Shown here: piece after piece, positions 30,018-38,842 of the stretch
Layout of the letters: every line of letters begins with the position of its first letter
How positions within the stretch are numbered: position 1 is the first letter of the stretch
Assembly (NCBI RefSeq): GCF_020404405.1
Contig: NZ_JAIZDA010000007.1
Coordinates: 62,001-126,000, forward strand
Reading direction: 5' to 3'
DNA length: 64,000 nucleotides
Source of the DNA: Novosphingobium sp. FKTRR1
GTDB taxonomy: Bacteria; Pseudomonadota; Alphaproteobacteria; Sphingomonadales; Sphingomonadaceae
Position numbers and translations under genes: made by a program
Notes under the pieces: generated by a model
What the model was told of the DNA's origin: nothing
The model's database searches: none
The model's input: only the letters and a program-made list of their open reading frames with translations

Positions 30018-31268
30018 TTACTTCTCCAAAGCGTCGAGCGCGGCGGCGCTGCGTTCGACGTAGAAAGTCTTGAATGCGTCGACGAGCTTTTCCTCGACCG
30101 AGTAGAGGCCCTGGCGGTAGCCGTCGCCCTTGATCCCGGCGTGGTTCACGCTCGACAGATAGCTGTCCTGCTCGTTCGTGGCGCGCCATACTGCCGCAAG
30201 GTTCTGCGGATCATAATCGACGCCTTCAACTGCATCTTCGTGCACCAGCCAGCTGGTGCGCAGCAGCGTCTTGTCCGGCCCCAGCGGGACCAGCGAGAAC
30301 GTGACCACGTGATCGCAGCAGAAATGGTGCCACGAATTGGGCTGGGTCCACACCGACAGACTGGTCGGCTCGACATGGTCGAACGGCCAGATCAGCTTTT
30401 TCGAGGCGGGCTGCCCGTCAAGCGTCTGCGAGACCGCGCCATTTGCCAGTGGCAGGCGCGCGACGCGGTGCCACCAGTTGTCGGGGAACTCGACCAGTTC
30501 GTGGAAGATGCCGAGGCTTTGCCAATGCTCGCGCTGTTCTTCCAGCATCGCGTCAAAGGCGCTGTCATCGACCACATCCGCCTCGCCATCCTCGGGCAGG
30601 CCCTTGCCAAATCCGTAAGTCGACAGCGACTTGAGCAGCTCGGGATGGTTGGCATCGCAGTGATAGCACTCGCGATTGTTTTCCATCACCAGCTTCCAGT
30701 TGGCCGGTTCGATCAGATCGTCCTGCACCACGACCTTCAGCCGGTCGAGCTGGTAGATGCCGATCTGTTCGGCGATGTCGGCCTTGGCGCGGTCGATCGG
30801 CGGCGGATTGTCCGACAGGCACAGGAAGATCAGCCCGCCGACATTCTCGATCGCCACGGTGCGCAGGCCATGGTCGGCCTTGTCGAAGCCTTCGGGCATG
30901 TTGCGCGCGGCCAGCAGCTTGCCATCAAGGCCGAACGTCCATTGGTGGTACGGGCAGGTGAGGCGCGGGCCCTGGCCCTTGGCAGACTGGCAGATCTTGG
31001 CACCGCGGTGCGTGCAAGTGTTGTGGAACGCGCGCACTTCGCCGTCGCGGCCGCGCACCACGATGACCGAGGTTTCTCCCAGTTCGAACAGATACCAGTC
31101 GCCCGGGTTCTTCACGTGGGCGACCGTGCAGGCATAGAGCCACACCGACTTGAGCATTACGTCCACGTCGAAGCGATAGGCTTCTTCGCTGACATAAAGC
31201 TTCTGCGGCAGGGTGTAGCCGGGGCGATCCTGTTTCAGCAGTTCGGCAATCGAATCGAATTCCATCAT
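30018..31268 (-). CDS. Rieske oxygenase, quaternary-amine clade; probable glycine betaine monooxygenase
   Basis: 416 residues. The Rieske [2Fe-2S] ligands are C85, H87, C105 and H108. The mononuclear iron site has H203 and H208 in [11 protein letters not shown], and E200 replaces the usual bridging Asp, the mark of the GbcA/CntA oxygenases that act on trimethylammonium compounds. It should oxidise glycine betaine to dimethylglycine plus formaldehyde. The ATG at 31268 is chosen for its GGAG 8 nt upstream. It sits between the DMGDH-like gene (4-nt gap) and soxB. No partner reductase gene is nearby. Carnitine or proline betaine are other possible substrates. Confidence 0.88.
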   Translation of the reverse strand: MMEFDSIAELLKQDRPGYTLPQKLYVSEEAYRFDVDVMLKSVWLYACTVAHVKNPGDWYLFELGETSVIVVRGRDGEVRAFHNTCTHRGAKICQSAKGQGPRLTCPYHQWTFGLDGKLLAARNMPEGFDKADHGLRTVAIENVGGLIFLCLSDNPPPIDRAKADIAEQIGIYQLDRLKVVVQDDLIEPANWKLVMENNRECYHCDANHPELLKSLSTYGFGKGLPEDGEADVVDDSAFDAMLEEQREHWQSLGIFHELVEFPDNWWHRVARLPLANGAVSQTLDGQPASKKLIWPFDHVEPTSLSVWTQPNSWHHFCCDHVVTFSLVPLGPDKTLLRTSWLVHEDAVEGVDYDPQNLAAVWRATNEQDSYLSSVNHAGIKGDGYRQGLYSVEEKLVDAFKTFYVERSAAALDALEK

Positions 31269-31272
31269 CGCG

Positions 31273-33780
31273 TCAGCTCCGCAATGCGTTGTTTTCCGGG
31301 TCAAAGGGCGACTCTGGGATCACCACGGCCTTGTGCGCCTCACCGAGAATGACGATCTCGAGTTCGGTGCCCACGGTTGCGTGTTCGGGTGCGACCATGG
31401 CGAGGGCCAGGCTCTTGCCCGTCCTCCAGCCATAGCCGCCGGACGTGGCGCGGCCAACCAGCGCACCGTCACGGTAGATGGGTTCCGATCCGCGCGCATC
31501 GGCGTCGGTCACACCGAGCACTTCCAGCGTCACGAACTGCCACTTCAGGCCTGCTTCCTTACGCGCCAACAGTGCATCGCGGCCATGGAACGCAGGCTTC
31601 TTCAGGCTGATGAAGCGGTCCAGCCCGCTTTCATACGCGGCATATTCGGTCGACAGTTCGCGCGGGATCAGCTTGTAGCTCTTTTCCAGCGCCATCAGCG
31701 TCATCGCGCGGATGCCGAACGGCTTGATGTCGAACTCGGCGCCAGCCGCCATCAGCTTGTCGAAGATGTAGTTCTGCATCTCGATCGGGTGGTGGATTTC
31801 CCACCCCAGTTCACCGATGAAGTTGACGCGCAGCGCATCGACCTTGGCCGCGCCGATCGAGATCGACTGGCCGGTCAGCCACGGGAACGCGGCGTTCGAC
31901 AGGTCGGTGCGGGTCAGCTTGGCCAGTACATCGCGCGACCGCGGCCCGGCCAGCACCAGCACCCCGTGCGAGGTGGTCAGCCGCTCAAAGCGTACCGAAC
32001 CGTCGGTGGGCAGGGCCTTGACCAGATAGTCCTGATCATGCCGTTCCAGCGCGCCTGCCGACACGAGGTAATAGGCCTGCGGACCCTTCTTGTAGACGGT
32101 GAATTCGGCGCGCACACCGCCATCCTTGGTCAACAGATAGCTGAGCGAGAGCTTGCCGATCTTCTTGGGCACGACGTTGGACAGCAGGCCGTTGAGCCAG
32201 TCTTCGGCGCCGGGGCCGGTGATCAGGCACTTGGCGAACGCGCTCATGTCCTGAATGCCGACCTTTTCGGTCACGTGGCGGCATTCCTGACCGACGAACT
32301 CGAAGTAGTTGGAGCGGCGGAACGACCACTTTTCGCGGATCGGTTCACCATCCACGGTCGGGTGGTTGTGGTTCAGGATGGTGTCGGCGCGATCAAGGTC
32401 GGCATCGGTCAGTTCATAACCTTGCGGCGCGAACCAGTTGGGCCGCTCCCAGCCGAACACGCTGCCGAATACCGCACCCAGATCCTTCATCCGCGAATAG
32501 CACGGAGTCTGGCGCAGCGGGCGGGCGGCTTCGCGTTCTTCATCGGGATAGTGAACGGTAAACACCTTGGCATAGGCTTCTTCGTTCTTCTGCACGAGAT
32601 AGCCTTCGCCCGCGTAGTCGCCGAAGCGGCGCGGATCGACGCCCATCATGTCGATCGAGGGTTCGCCCTCGACGATCCAGTTGGCAAGCTGCCAGCCAGC
32701 GCCGCCAGCTGCGGTGATGCCGAAGCTGTGGCCTTCGTTCAGCCAGAAGTTCTTCTTGTCCCATGCCGGGCCGACGATGGGCGAACCATCGGGCGTATAG
32801 GCGATGGCACCGTTGTAGACCTTCTTGACGCCGACTTCGCCGAACGCGGGGACGCGCGCGATGGCCGACAGAATGTAGGGTTCGAGCCGTTCGAGTGCGT
32901 CGGGGAACAGCTCGTATTCGCTGTTGGCAGCAGGCGAGTCGAGGTAGCAGGCCGGTGCGCCCACTTCATAGGGCCCGAGCAGCAGGCCGCCGGCTTCCTC
33001 GCGCATGTACCAGCTGGCATCGGATTCGCGCAGCACGCCCATTTCGGGCAGGCCCTGCTTCTTGCGCTCCATGATCAGCGGGTGCTGTTCGGTGACGATG
33101 TACTGGTGCTCGACCGGCACGACCGGGATGTCGAGGCCGACCATCGCGCCGGTTTGACGGGCAAAGCTGCCGGTCGCCGAAACCACGTGCTCGCAGGTGA
33201 TGTCGCCCTTGTCGGTTGCCACCACCCATTCGCCGTTCACCTTCTGGGTGATGCCGGTGACTGTGGTGTTGCGATAGATCGTGGCGCCGCGCTGGCGCGC
33301 GCCCTTGGCCAGCGCCTGTGTCAGGTCGGCGGGCTGGATATAGCCGTCGGCCGGATGGCGGATCGCGCCGATGAGATCGTGGGTCTCGGCCAGCGGCCAG
33401 ATTTCCTTGACCTCGGCAGGCGTCAGGAATTCCACGTCCACGCCGATGGTCTTGGCCACTCCGGCGTAATAGCGGTACTCGTCCCAGCGGTCCTTGCTGT
33501 TGGCCAGACGGATGTTGGAGACGTTGGAGAAGCCGACGTTCAGCTCGGTTTCGGCCTCAAGCTGCGGATACAGATCGACCGAGTACTGGTGCAGCTTGCC
33601 CGCCGAGTAGCTGAGGTTGAACAGCGGCAGCAACCCGGCAGCATGCCAGGTGGAGCCCGAAGTCAGCTCCTTGCGCTCGATCAGGACGACGTCGGTCCAT
33701 CCCAGCTTGGCCAGATGGTACAGCGTGCTCACGCCGACCACACCGCCACCGATCACCACTACCCGCGCTGTCGTATGCAT
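31273..33780 (-). CDS. Dimethylglycine/sarcosine dehydrogenase-like flavoprotein with GcvT domain
   Basis: 835 residues. An FAD motif (VVVIGGGVVGVSTLYHLA) opens the protein and H46 in SGSTWHAAG matches the His that binds FAD covalently in dimethylglycine dehydrogenase. The first 400 or so residues are the DAO fold; a linker and a C-terminal GcvT/tetrahydrofolate domain follow (from about 430). Size and order match mammalian-type DMGDH. It should turn dimethylglycine into sarcosine, linking the Rieske step to SoxBDAG. Sarcosine dehydrogenase is an alternative, but SoxBDAG would then be redundant. Confidence 0.88.
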   Translation of the reverse strand: MHTTARVVVIGGGVVGVSTLYHLAKLGWTDVVLIERKELTSGSTWHAAGLLPLFNLSYSAGKLHQYSVDLYPQLEAETELNVGFSNVSNIRLANSKDRWDEYRYYAGVAKTIGVDVEFLTPAEVKEIWPLAETHDLIGAIRHPADGYIQPADLTQALAKGARQRGATIYRNTTVTGITQKVNGEWVVATDKGDITCEHVVSATGSFARQTGAMVGLDIPVVPVEHQYIVTEQHPLIMERKKQGLPEMGVLRESDASWYMREEAGGLLLGPYEVGAPACYLDSPAANSEYELFPDALERLEPYILSAIARVPAFGEVGVKKVYNGAIAYTPDGSPIVGPAWDKKNFWLNEGHSFGITAAGGAGWQLANWIVEGEPSIDMMGVDPRRFGDYAGEGYLVQKNEEAYAKVFTVHYPDEEREAARPLRQTPCYSRMKDLGAVFGSVFGWERPNWFAPQGYELTDADLDRADTILNHNHPTVDGEPIREKWSFRRSNYFEFVGQECRHVTEKVGIQDMSAFAKCLITGPGAEDWLNGLLSNVVPKKIGKLSLSYLLTKDGGVRAEFTVYKKGPQAYYLVSAGALERHDQDYLVKALPTDGSVRFERLTTSHGVLVLAGPRSRDVLAKLTRTDLSNAAFPWLTGQSISIGAAKVDALRVNFIGELGWEIHHPIEMQNYIFDKLMAAGAEFDIKPFGIRAMTLMALEKSYKLIPRELSTEYAAYESGLDRFISLKKPAFHGRDALLARKEAGLKWQFVTLEVLGVTDADARGSEPIYRDGALVGRATSGGYGWRTGKSLALAMVAPEHATVGTELEIVILGEAHKAVVIPESPFDPENNALRS

Positions 33781-33854
33781 TGGAACCTCAAGTCTTGTCG
33801 GAAAATCGACACAGTTCGGTTGTTATCAGGCGGTATGACAGCAGCCCGCACCAG

Positions 33855-33902
33855 ATAGAATGCCCGTCTTGGCGCATGGTCAAGACTAATGTCCGGTATT
33901 AG
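33855..33902 (-). promoter_or_regulatory. Candidate promoter with adjacent dyad upstream of the DMGDH-like gene
   Basis: On the minus strand, TTGACC (33883-33878) and TTCTAT (33860-33855) are separated by 17 nt, a plausible -35/-10 pair; the -10 is weak. Two nt upstream of the -35 is a perfect inverted repeat, CTAAT-N7-ATTAG (33886-33902). Its N7 dyad form resembles LysR-type operators, and two LysR genes lie within 10 kb. This would let the DMGDH-Rieske-SoxBDAG genes be induced separately from betA-betB. Confidence 0.45.
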
Positions 33903-33972
33903 GCGAACTGAAACCCACAGCGATCTTGTAACAACAATTGCTTATGCATCAAAGTGCCGAAGCACCGCGCCA

Positions 33973-35628
33973 TCACGGCATCCGCGCCAGCATTCGGGTG
34001 CCCGCGACGACCACCACGCAGGCCACCAGCGCCAGCCAGGGCAGCACCCCGGCACGACGGCGGAAGCCCAGCGCGTTGCCTTCGGCGTATTCTGCCACAA
34101 GTGATGGAGGAAACTGCCCTTTGTCCTGTACGTAGTGGCGGTAGGCAAAGACCGGCAGGATCAGCAACACGCCGATCAACCCGTTGCGCAAGGTGCCCGC
34201 GCCATAGACGTCGGCGCCCATCCCCATGAAGGCCATGTTGACGAAGCCAAACAGCGCACCGGTCGCCAGCAGCCAGTTGGGGCAGCGGAACGGGCGCTCC
34301 CAATCGGGCCGGTCGATCCGGTGGATCCAGCCCGATTGCAGGTTCAGGAAGTTGAACGCCATGTAGCAGACGTTGCTGATCATCAGCACCGCGAAGTAGT
34401 CCGACGCCAACAACAGTACGAGGTTGAAGCCAAGGTCGGTCCACATCGCCGCCGTCGGTGCGCCATGGCTGTTCACCCGCGACAGGAACTTGGGCAACCA
34501 GCCATCGACAGACGCCTGATACAGCGTACGCGACGATCCCATCATCGATGTCATCACGATCAGCAGCAGCGACAGGATCAACATGGTGATGAATACGTTG
34601 GCCACGATCACTCCGCCGCCGACGATCTTCGCCAGCGCCAGCGCCACGCCCGAGCCATCGGCGATACGCGGATCGAGCATCGCATCCAGACCCAGCGAGG
34701 CCTGAAACGCCAGCGGCACCAGCGCGAAGATCACGATGCACAAAAGGCCCGAAGCGATCAGTGCGCGCGGCGTGTCACGCGCCGGATCCTTGAACTCGCG
34801 GGTGTAGCACACCGCCGTCTCGAACCCGTAAGTAGACCAGCCCGCGCCGAACATTGCGCCTGCGGCAAGCGTGATCCCGGCAACGTCCCATGTGCCGAAA
34901 TGCGCCTTGCCTGCCGCGTCGCGCACCATCGGCAACAGCGGGAACAAGTGGTCCGACGGCAGGTCGCCCGTCACCAGCGGGATCAAACCGACAAGGATAA
35001 GCGGTGCAAGGCAGGCGATGCCAAGGATCTTCTGGGCATAAGCCGCGCGCGCCGCGCCATGGTGTTGCAGCGCAAACGTCAGCAACAGAAAGGCGGTGCC
35101 GATGATCGACACGGCATTGATCCGCAGCGTCAGTCCGGTGCGGATGAACCCGAGGTCGGCCAGCGTCACATGCCAGGTGTTGATCGTGGCGTCGGGCGCG
35201 AACAGGCTGGCCATCACATAGCCAGCGCCAAGGCTGGTGCCGAGCGTCAGCACCGGCGACCACGCCAGCCAGTTGCACCACACCGAGATCGGCGCGACGA
35301 ACTTGGAGTAGGGTAGCCACGCCGCCGCGCCATAGACCGAAGCGCCGCCCGACTTGTGCGGATAGAGCCCGGCAATCTCGGCATAGACGAAGCTTTGCGT
35401 GAACCCCATCAGGATCGAGGCGATCCAGATCACCCAGCTTGGCTGGCCGATCATGGCGGCAATCCCGCCCATTGTCAGCAGCACGCCCGCCGGAACCCCG
35501 CTCGATGCCCAGAAGGCACCCTTCCAGTCGAGCGAGCGGTGCAGCTCACCCGTTCCGGCATCGCCGTGCGGCGGGTGGAGCAGATCTGCGGGCCGGGCGA
35601 CGGCCAGATCGATATCCTCGCCGATCAT
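33973..35628 (-). CDS. APC-superfamily amino acid/amine permease
   Basis: 551 residues with about 12 hydrophobic segments. SSGVPAGVLLTMGG and YPHKSGGASVYG near the N-terminus are typical of the APC amino acid permeases. It probably imports choline, betaine or a methylated amino acid across the inner membrane, by context. The ATG at 35628 overlaps the stop of a 25-codon leader ORF (ATGA). A longer frame from 35733 would add a DEHGR pentapeptide repeat but would read through the end of betA. Substrate cannot be told from sequence. Confidence 0.85.
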   Translation of the reverse strand: MIGEDIDLAVARPADLLHPPHGDAGTGELHRSLDWKGAFWASSGVPAGVLLTMGGIAAMIGQPSWVIWIASILMGFTQSFVYAEIAGLYPHKSGGASVYGAAAWLPYSKFVAPISVWCNWLAWSPVLTLGTSLGAGYVMASLFAPDATINTWHVTLADLGFIRTGLTLRINAVSIIGTAFLLLTFALQHHGAARAAYAQKILGIACLAPLILVGLIPLVTGDLPSDHLFPLLPMVRDAAGKAHFGTWDVAGITLAAGAMFGAGWSTYGFETAVCYTREFKDPARDTPRALIASGLLCIVIFALVPLAFQASLGLDAMLDPRIADGSGVALALAKIVGGGVIVANVFITMLILSLLLIVMTSMMGSSRTLYQASVDGWLPKFLSRVNSHGAPTAAMWTDLGFNLVLLLASDYFAVLMISNVCYMAFNFLNLQSGWIHRIDRPDWERPFRCPNWLLATGALFGFVNMAFMGMGADVYGAGTLRNGLIGVLLILPVFAYRHYVQDKGQFPPSLVAEYAEGNALGFRRRAGVLPWLALVACVVVVAGTRMLARMP

Positions 35629-35702
35629 GCCGAAACTTTCATCCCGACCGTGTTCATCTCGACGGTGTTCATCCCGACCGTGTTCATCCCGACCGTGTTC
35701 AT
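35625..35702 (-). CDS. Small repeat-encoded ORF (25 codons) linking betA and the permease gene
   Basis: An ORF made almost wholly of a 15-bp repeat, giving four MNTVG/E pentapeptides and then MKVSA. Its ATG overlaps the betA stop (ATGA, 35702-35699), and its stop overlaps the permease ATG (ATGA, 35628-35625). It has no recognisable protein function. The likely role is to carry ribosomes from betA to the permease start. It could also be chance reading of a repeat, since the permease frame is open through the same bases. Confidence 0.45.
   Translation of the reverse strand: MNTVGMNTVGMNTVEMNTVGMKVSA
35641..35700. repeat. 15-bp tandem repeat, four copies, at the betA-permease junction
   Basis: Four head-to-tail units of ATCCCGACCGTGTTC (plus strand): 35641-35655, 35656-35670 (two substitutions), 35671-35685 and 35686-35700. 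The length is a multiple of three, so copy-number change keeps both open frames. On the minus strand each unit contains an ATG preceded by GGG. Confidence 0.9.
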
Positions 35703-37372
35703 CGTTGTGCCGTTTCCCAATTGGGCGCCACATGGAACGGAGCGTTCGATGGCGGCAGCAGACCCTTGCCCAGAATGTGGTCCGCGCCCTTTTCGCCGAT
35801 CATGATCGACGGCGCGTTGAGGTTGCCGGTGGTGACCGATGGCATCACCGAACTGTCGACCACGCGCAGACCCTCCACGCCGATCACCCGCAGCTCGGGA
35901 TCGACCACCGCCATCGGATCATCGACGCTGCCGATCTTGCAGGTGCACGACGGGTGATAGGCGCTTTCCACCTTTTGCCGGATGAAGGCGTCGATCGCCG
36001 CGTCGCTGGTCACGTCTTCGCCCGGCTGGATTTCGCGCCCGCGCCACGGCTTGAAGGCGTCCTGCGCGAAGATTTCGCGCGTCAGCCGCACGCAGGCGCG
36101 CATTTCCTCCCAGTCGTCGGGGTGGCTGAGGTAGTTGAAGCGGATAACCGGCTTTTCATGCGGATCGGCCGAACGCAAGGTCACGCTACCCCGGCTTTTC
36201 GAGCGCATCGGCCCGACATGGGCCTGAAAGCCATGTTCGCTCGCCAGCGAGTTGCCGTCATAACTGACCGCCATCGGGAAGAAGTGGTACTGGATATCGG
36301 GATAGCGGATGCCGGCCCGGCTGCGAATGAACCCGCAGCTCTCAAAGTGGTTGCTGGCGCCAAGGCCGCTGCGGTTGAGCAGCCAGCGCGCGCCGACCAT
36401 CGCCTTGCCCAGCAGGTTGGCTTGCCCGTACAGCGTCACCGGTTTGGTGCAGGCGATCTGGAAGTAGAACTCCAGATGGTCCTGCAAGTTGGCCCCCACC
36501 CCTGCGCGGTCGGCCAGTACCTTGATGCCGTGGCGCGCCAGTTCCTCGGCCGGGCCGATGCCCGACAGCTTGAGCAATTGCGGCGAATTGATCGGCCCGC
36601 CTGCAAGCACGACCTCGCGCACCGCGCGTACGGTCTCGATCTTGCCGCCGCGTTCGTATTCGATGCCGACCGCACGCTTGCCCTCGAACACGATCCGGCG
36701 GGCGAGGGCGTGCTGGCGCACTTCGACGTTCGCCCGCTTCATCGCCGGGTGGAGGTAGGCCTTGGCGGCCGAGCAACGCTCGCCGTTGCGCACGGTCATG
36801 TCCATGCGGCCAAAGCCCTCCTGCTGATACCCGTTGACGTCGTCGGTCAGCGGGTAACCGGCTTGCTTTGCCGCATCGAGCCAGGCCTGATTGAGCGGGT
36901 TCTTCAGCGTGCCATAGCGGGTGTCGAGCGGACCTTCGCCGCCGCGATAGGCGTCACCGCCTTCGTCACGGCGTTCGGCCCGCTTGAAGTAGGGCAGTAC
37001 TTGCGCATAGTTCCAGCCGCGCGCGCCCTCTTCCTCCCAGCGCTCGAAATCGAGCGGATTGCCGCGAATGTAGACCAGCCCGTTGATCGAGGACGATCCG
37101 CCAAGCCCTTTGCCGCGCGGGGTGTGCAACCGGCGGTTGTCGAGGTTCGGCTCCGGCTCGGTCTCGTACTGCCAGTTCCACCGGCTGGTGTTCATCGGGA
37201 TGGCCAGCGCGGCGGGCATCTGGATGTACAGCGACTTGTCCGATCCGCCCGCTTCCAGCACCAGCACGCGGTTGCTGCCGTCCGCGCTCAGCCGGTCGGC
37301 CAGCACGCAGCCCGCTGAGCCCGCGCCGACGATGATGTAATCGAAGCTTTCGGTGGACTCAGTACGGGGCAT
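35699..37372 (-). CDS. betA: Choline dehydrogenase BetA (GMC oxidoreductase)
   Basis: 557 residues, typical length. FAD motif [17 protein letters not shown]; then [40 protein letters not shown] and [10 protein letters not shown], which together mark BetA rather than other GMC enzymes. The C-terminal active-site region has [10 protein letters not shown] and [16 protein letters not shown]. It oxidises choline to betaine aldehyde at the membrane. Its start overlaps the end of betB by 14 nt. No BetI repressor gene is present. Confidence 0.94.
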   Translation of the reverse strand: MPRTESTESFDYIIVGAGSAGCVLADRLSADGSNRVLVLEAGGSDKSLYIQMPAALAIPMNTSRWNWQYETEPEPNLDNRRLHTPRGKGLGGSSSINGLVYIRGNPLDFERWEEEGARGWNYAQVLPYFKRAERRDEGGDAYRGGEGPLDTRYGTLKNPLNQAWLDAAKQAGYPLTDDVNGYQQEGFGRMDMTVRNGERCSAAKAYLHPAMKRANVEVRQHALARRIVFEGKRAVGIEYERGGKIETVRAVREVVLAGGPINSPQLLKLSGIGPAEELARHGIKVLADRAGVGANLQDHLEFYFQIACTKPVTLYGQANLLGKAMVGARWLLNRSGLGASNHFESCGFIRSRAGIRYPDIQYHFFPMAVSYDGNSLASEHGFQAHVGPMRSKSRGSVTLRSADPHEKPVIRFNYLSHPDDWEEMRACVRLTREIFAQDAFKPWRGREIQPGEDVTSDAAIDAFIRQKVESAYHPSCTCKIGSVDDPMAVVDPELRVIGVEGLRVVDSSVMPSVTTGNLNAPSIMIGEKGADHILGKGLLPPSNAPFHVAPNWETAQR

Positions 37373-38765
37373 CGATCGGTTCCATCGCCACATAGACGCT
37401 TTTCAGGCGGGTGAAGTGGTGGATCGCCTCTCGCCCGTTTTCAAAGCCGAGCCCCGACTGCTTGAACCCACCGAAGGGCAGTTCGATCGGGGTGATGTTG
37501 TAAGTGTTGATCCAGCACGACCCTGCGTCGAGATTGGCGATCACGCGGTGCGCCAGCGTCAGGTTCTGGGTGAACACGCCCGCCGCCAGGCCGAATTCGG
37601 TGGCATTGGCGCGCGCCACCACCTCATCCTCGCTGTCGAAGGGAAGCACGGTCATCACCGGGCCGAAGATTTCCTCGCGCACGATGGTCATGTCATCGGT
37701 GCAGGCGGTGAAAATGGTCGGCGCGACAAAGTGCCCGGCAGCAGGCACGCCTTCGGTCACGCGGTGGCCGCCGGTCAGCACGTGGGCGCCTTCGGCCTTG
37801 CCCTTTTCGATGTAGCCCAGCACTTTGTCCATGTGCCCGGCCGAGATCAGCGCGCCCATCTGCGTGTCGGGATCGAGCGGATCGCCCAGCCTGATCGCCT
37901 CGGTCCGCACCTTGAGCTTGGCAAGGAACGGTTCGAGTACGCCGCGTTCGACGAACACGCGCGTGCCGTTCGAGCAGACTTCGCCCGCCGAGTAGAAATT
38001 GGCCAGCAATGCGCCCGAAACGGCATTGTCGAGATCGGCATCGGCAAACACGATCAGCGGTGATTTTCCGCCCAGTTCCAGCGTCACGTTCTTGAGCGTG
38101 GGCGCGGCGTCGGCCATGATCCGCCGTCCGGTGGGTACGCTGCCGGTCAGCGAGATCTTGGCGATGCCGGGGTGGCGGGTAAGCAACTGTCCGGTCTCGC
38201 CAAAGCCGTGGACCACCTGAAACAGTCCTTCAGGAAGGCCTGCTTCCAGATAGATCTTCTCCACCTCGATCGCGGTCAGCGGGGTCAGTTCCGAAGGCTT
38301 GAAGATGAACGCGTTGCCGCAGGCCAGCGCCGGGGCCGATTTCCAGCAGGCGATCTGGATGGGATAGTTCCACGCCCCGATACCCGCGCAGACACCCAGC
38401 GGCTCGCGCCGGGTATAGCCGAATGCGGCAGGGCCAAGGTCGATGTGCTCGCCCGCCAGCGTCGGCGCCAGCGAGGCGAAGTATTCAAGGCAATCCGCGC
38501 CCGAGACGACATCTACTGCGATCGTTTCCTGCAGCGGCTTGCCGGTATCGCGCGTTTCCAGCGCGGCCAGTTCATCGTTTCGCGCGCGCAGGATGTCGAC
38601 CGCGCGGCGCAGGATGCGGGCGCGTTCGGTGCCGGTCAGCTTGCGCCATTCCTTCTGGGCAGCGGTGGCGCGCGTCACGGCGGCATCGATTTCGGCAGCA
38701 CCGGCAATCGGCAAAGTGGCGAGCACTTCGCCGGTGGCGGGATTGATCGTCTGGAAGGTGGTCAT
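37359..38765 (-). CDS. betB: Betaine aldehyde dehydrogenase BetB
   Basis: 468 residues of the aldehyde dehydrogenase superfamily. [31 protein letters not shown] (general-base Glu) and [13 protein letters not shown] (catalytic Cys) match BetB closely. It oxidises betaine aldehyde to glycine betaine with NAD(P). It lies 77 nt downstream of the TonB receptor and overlaps betA. The order betB-betA is seen in many bet operons. Confidence 0.93.
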   Translation of the reverse strand: MTTFQTINPATGEVLATLPIAGAAEIDAAVTRATAAQKEWRKLTGTERARILRRAVDILRARNDELAALETRDTGKPLQETIAVDVVSGADCLEYFASLAPTLAGEHIDLGPAAFGYTRREPLGVCAGIGAWNYPIQIACWKSAPALACGNAFIFKPSELTPLTAIEVEKIYLEAGLPEGLFQVVHGFGETGQLLTRHPGIAKISLTGSVPTGRRIMADAAPTLKNVTLELGGKSPLIVFADADLDNAVSGALLANFYSAGEVCSNGTRVFVERGVLEPFLAKLKVRTEAIRLGDPLDPDTQMGALISAGHMDKVLGYIEKGKAEGAHVLTGGHRVTEGVPAAGHFVAPTIFTACTDDMTIVREEIFGPVMTVLPFDSEDEVVARANATEFGLAAGVFTQNLTLAHRVIANLDAGSCWINTYNITPIELPFGGFKQSGLGFENGREAIHHFTRLKSVYVAMEPIDAPY

Positions 38766-38800
38766 GGCGGTTGCGTCGTGTCCGGCTTGAAGGAGTTAGC

Positions 38801-38828
38801 GGGCGGCGGCGCTAGCCCACCGCCGCCC
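38801..38828 (-). terminator. GC-rich hairpin between the first TonB receptor and betB
   Basis: Perfect 9-bp arms GGGCGGCGG (38801-38809) and CCGCCGCCC (38820-38828) enclose a 10-nt loop, starting 15 nt past the receptor stop. No T-run follows on the minus strand, so it is more likely an attenuator or 3'-end stabiliser than a full intrinsic terminator. Confidence 0.5.
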
Positions 38829-38842
38829 GGTATGCGAGCCGC

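Noticed and set aside
31333..33858. An 841-codon plus-strand frame opposite the DMGDH-like gene
   Set aside because: Same shadow pattern; no conserved motif, and the minus frame has a covalent-flavin motif and GcvT domain.
35628..35733. Permease starting at 35733 with a DEHGR-repeat N-terminus
   Set aside because: It would read through the end of betA and add a charged repeat unlike APC permeases; the ATG at 35628 with ATGA coupling fits better, though not proven.
38801..38828. Full intrinsic terminator after the first TonB receptor
   Set aside because: The stem is strong but there is no T-run, and betB follows closely on the same strand, so I treat it as partial or stabilising.
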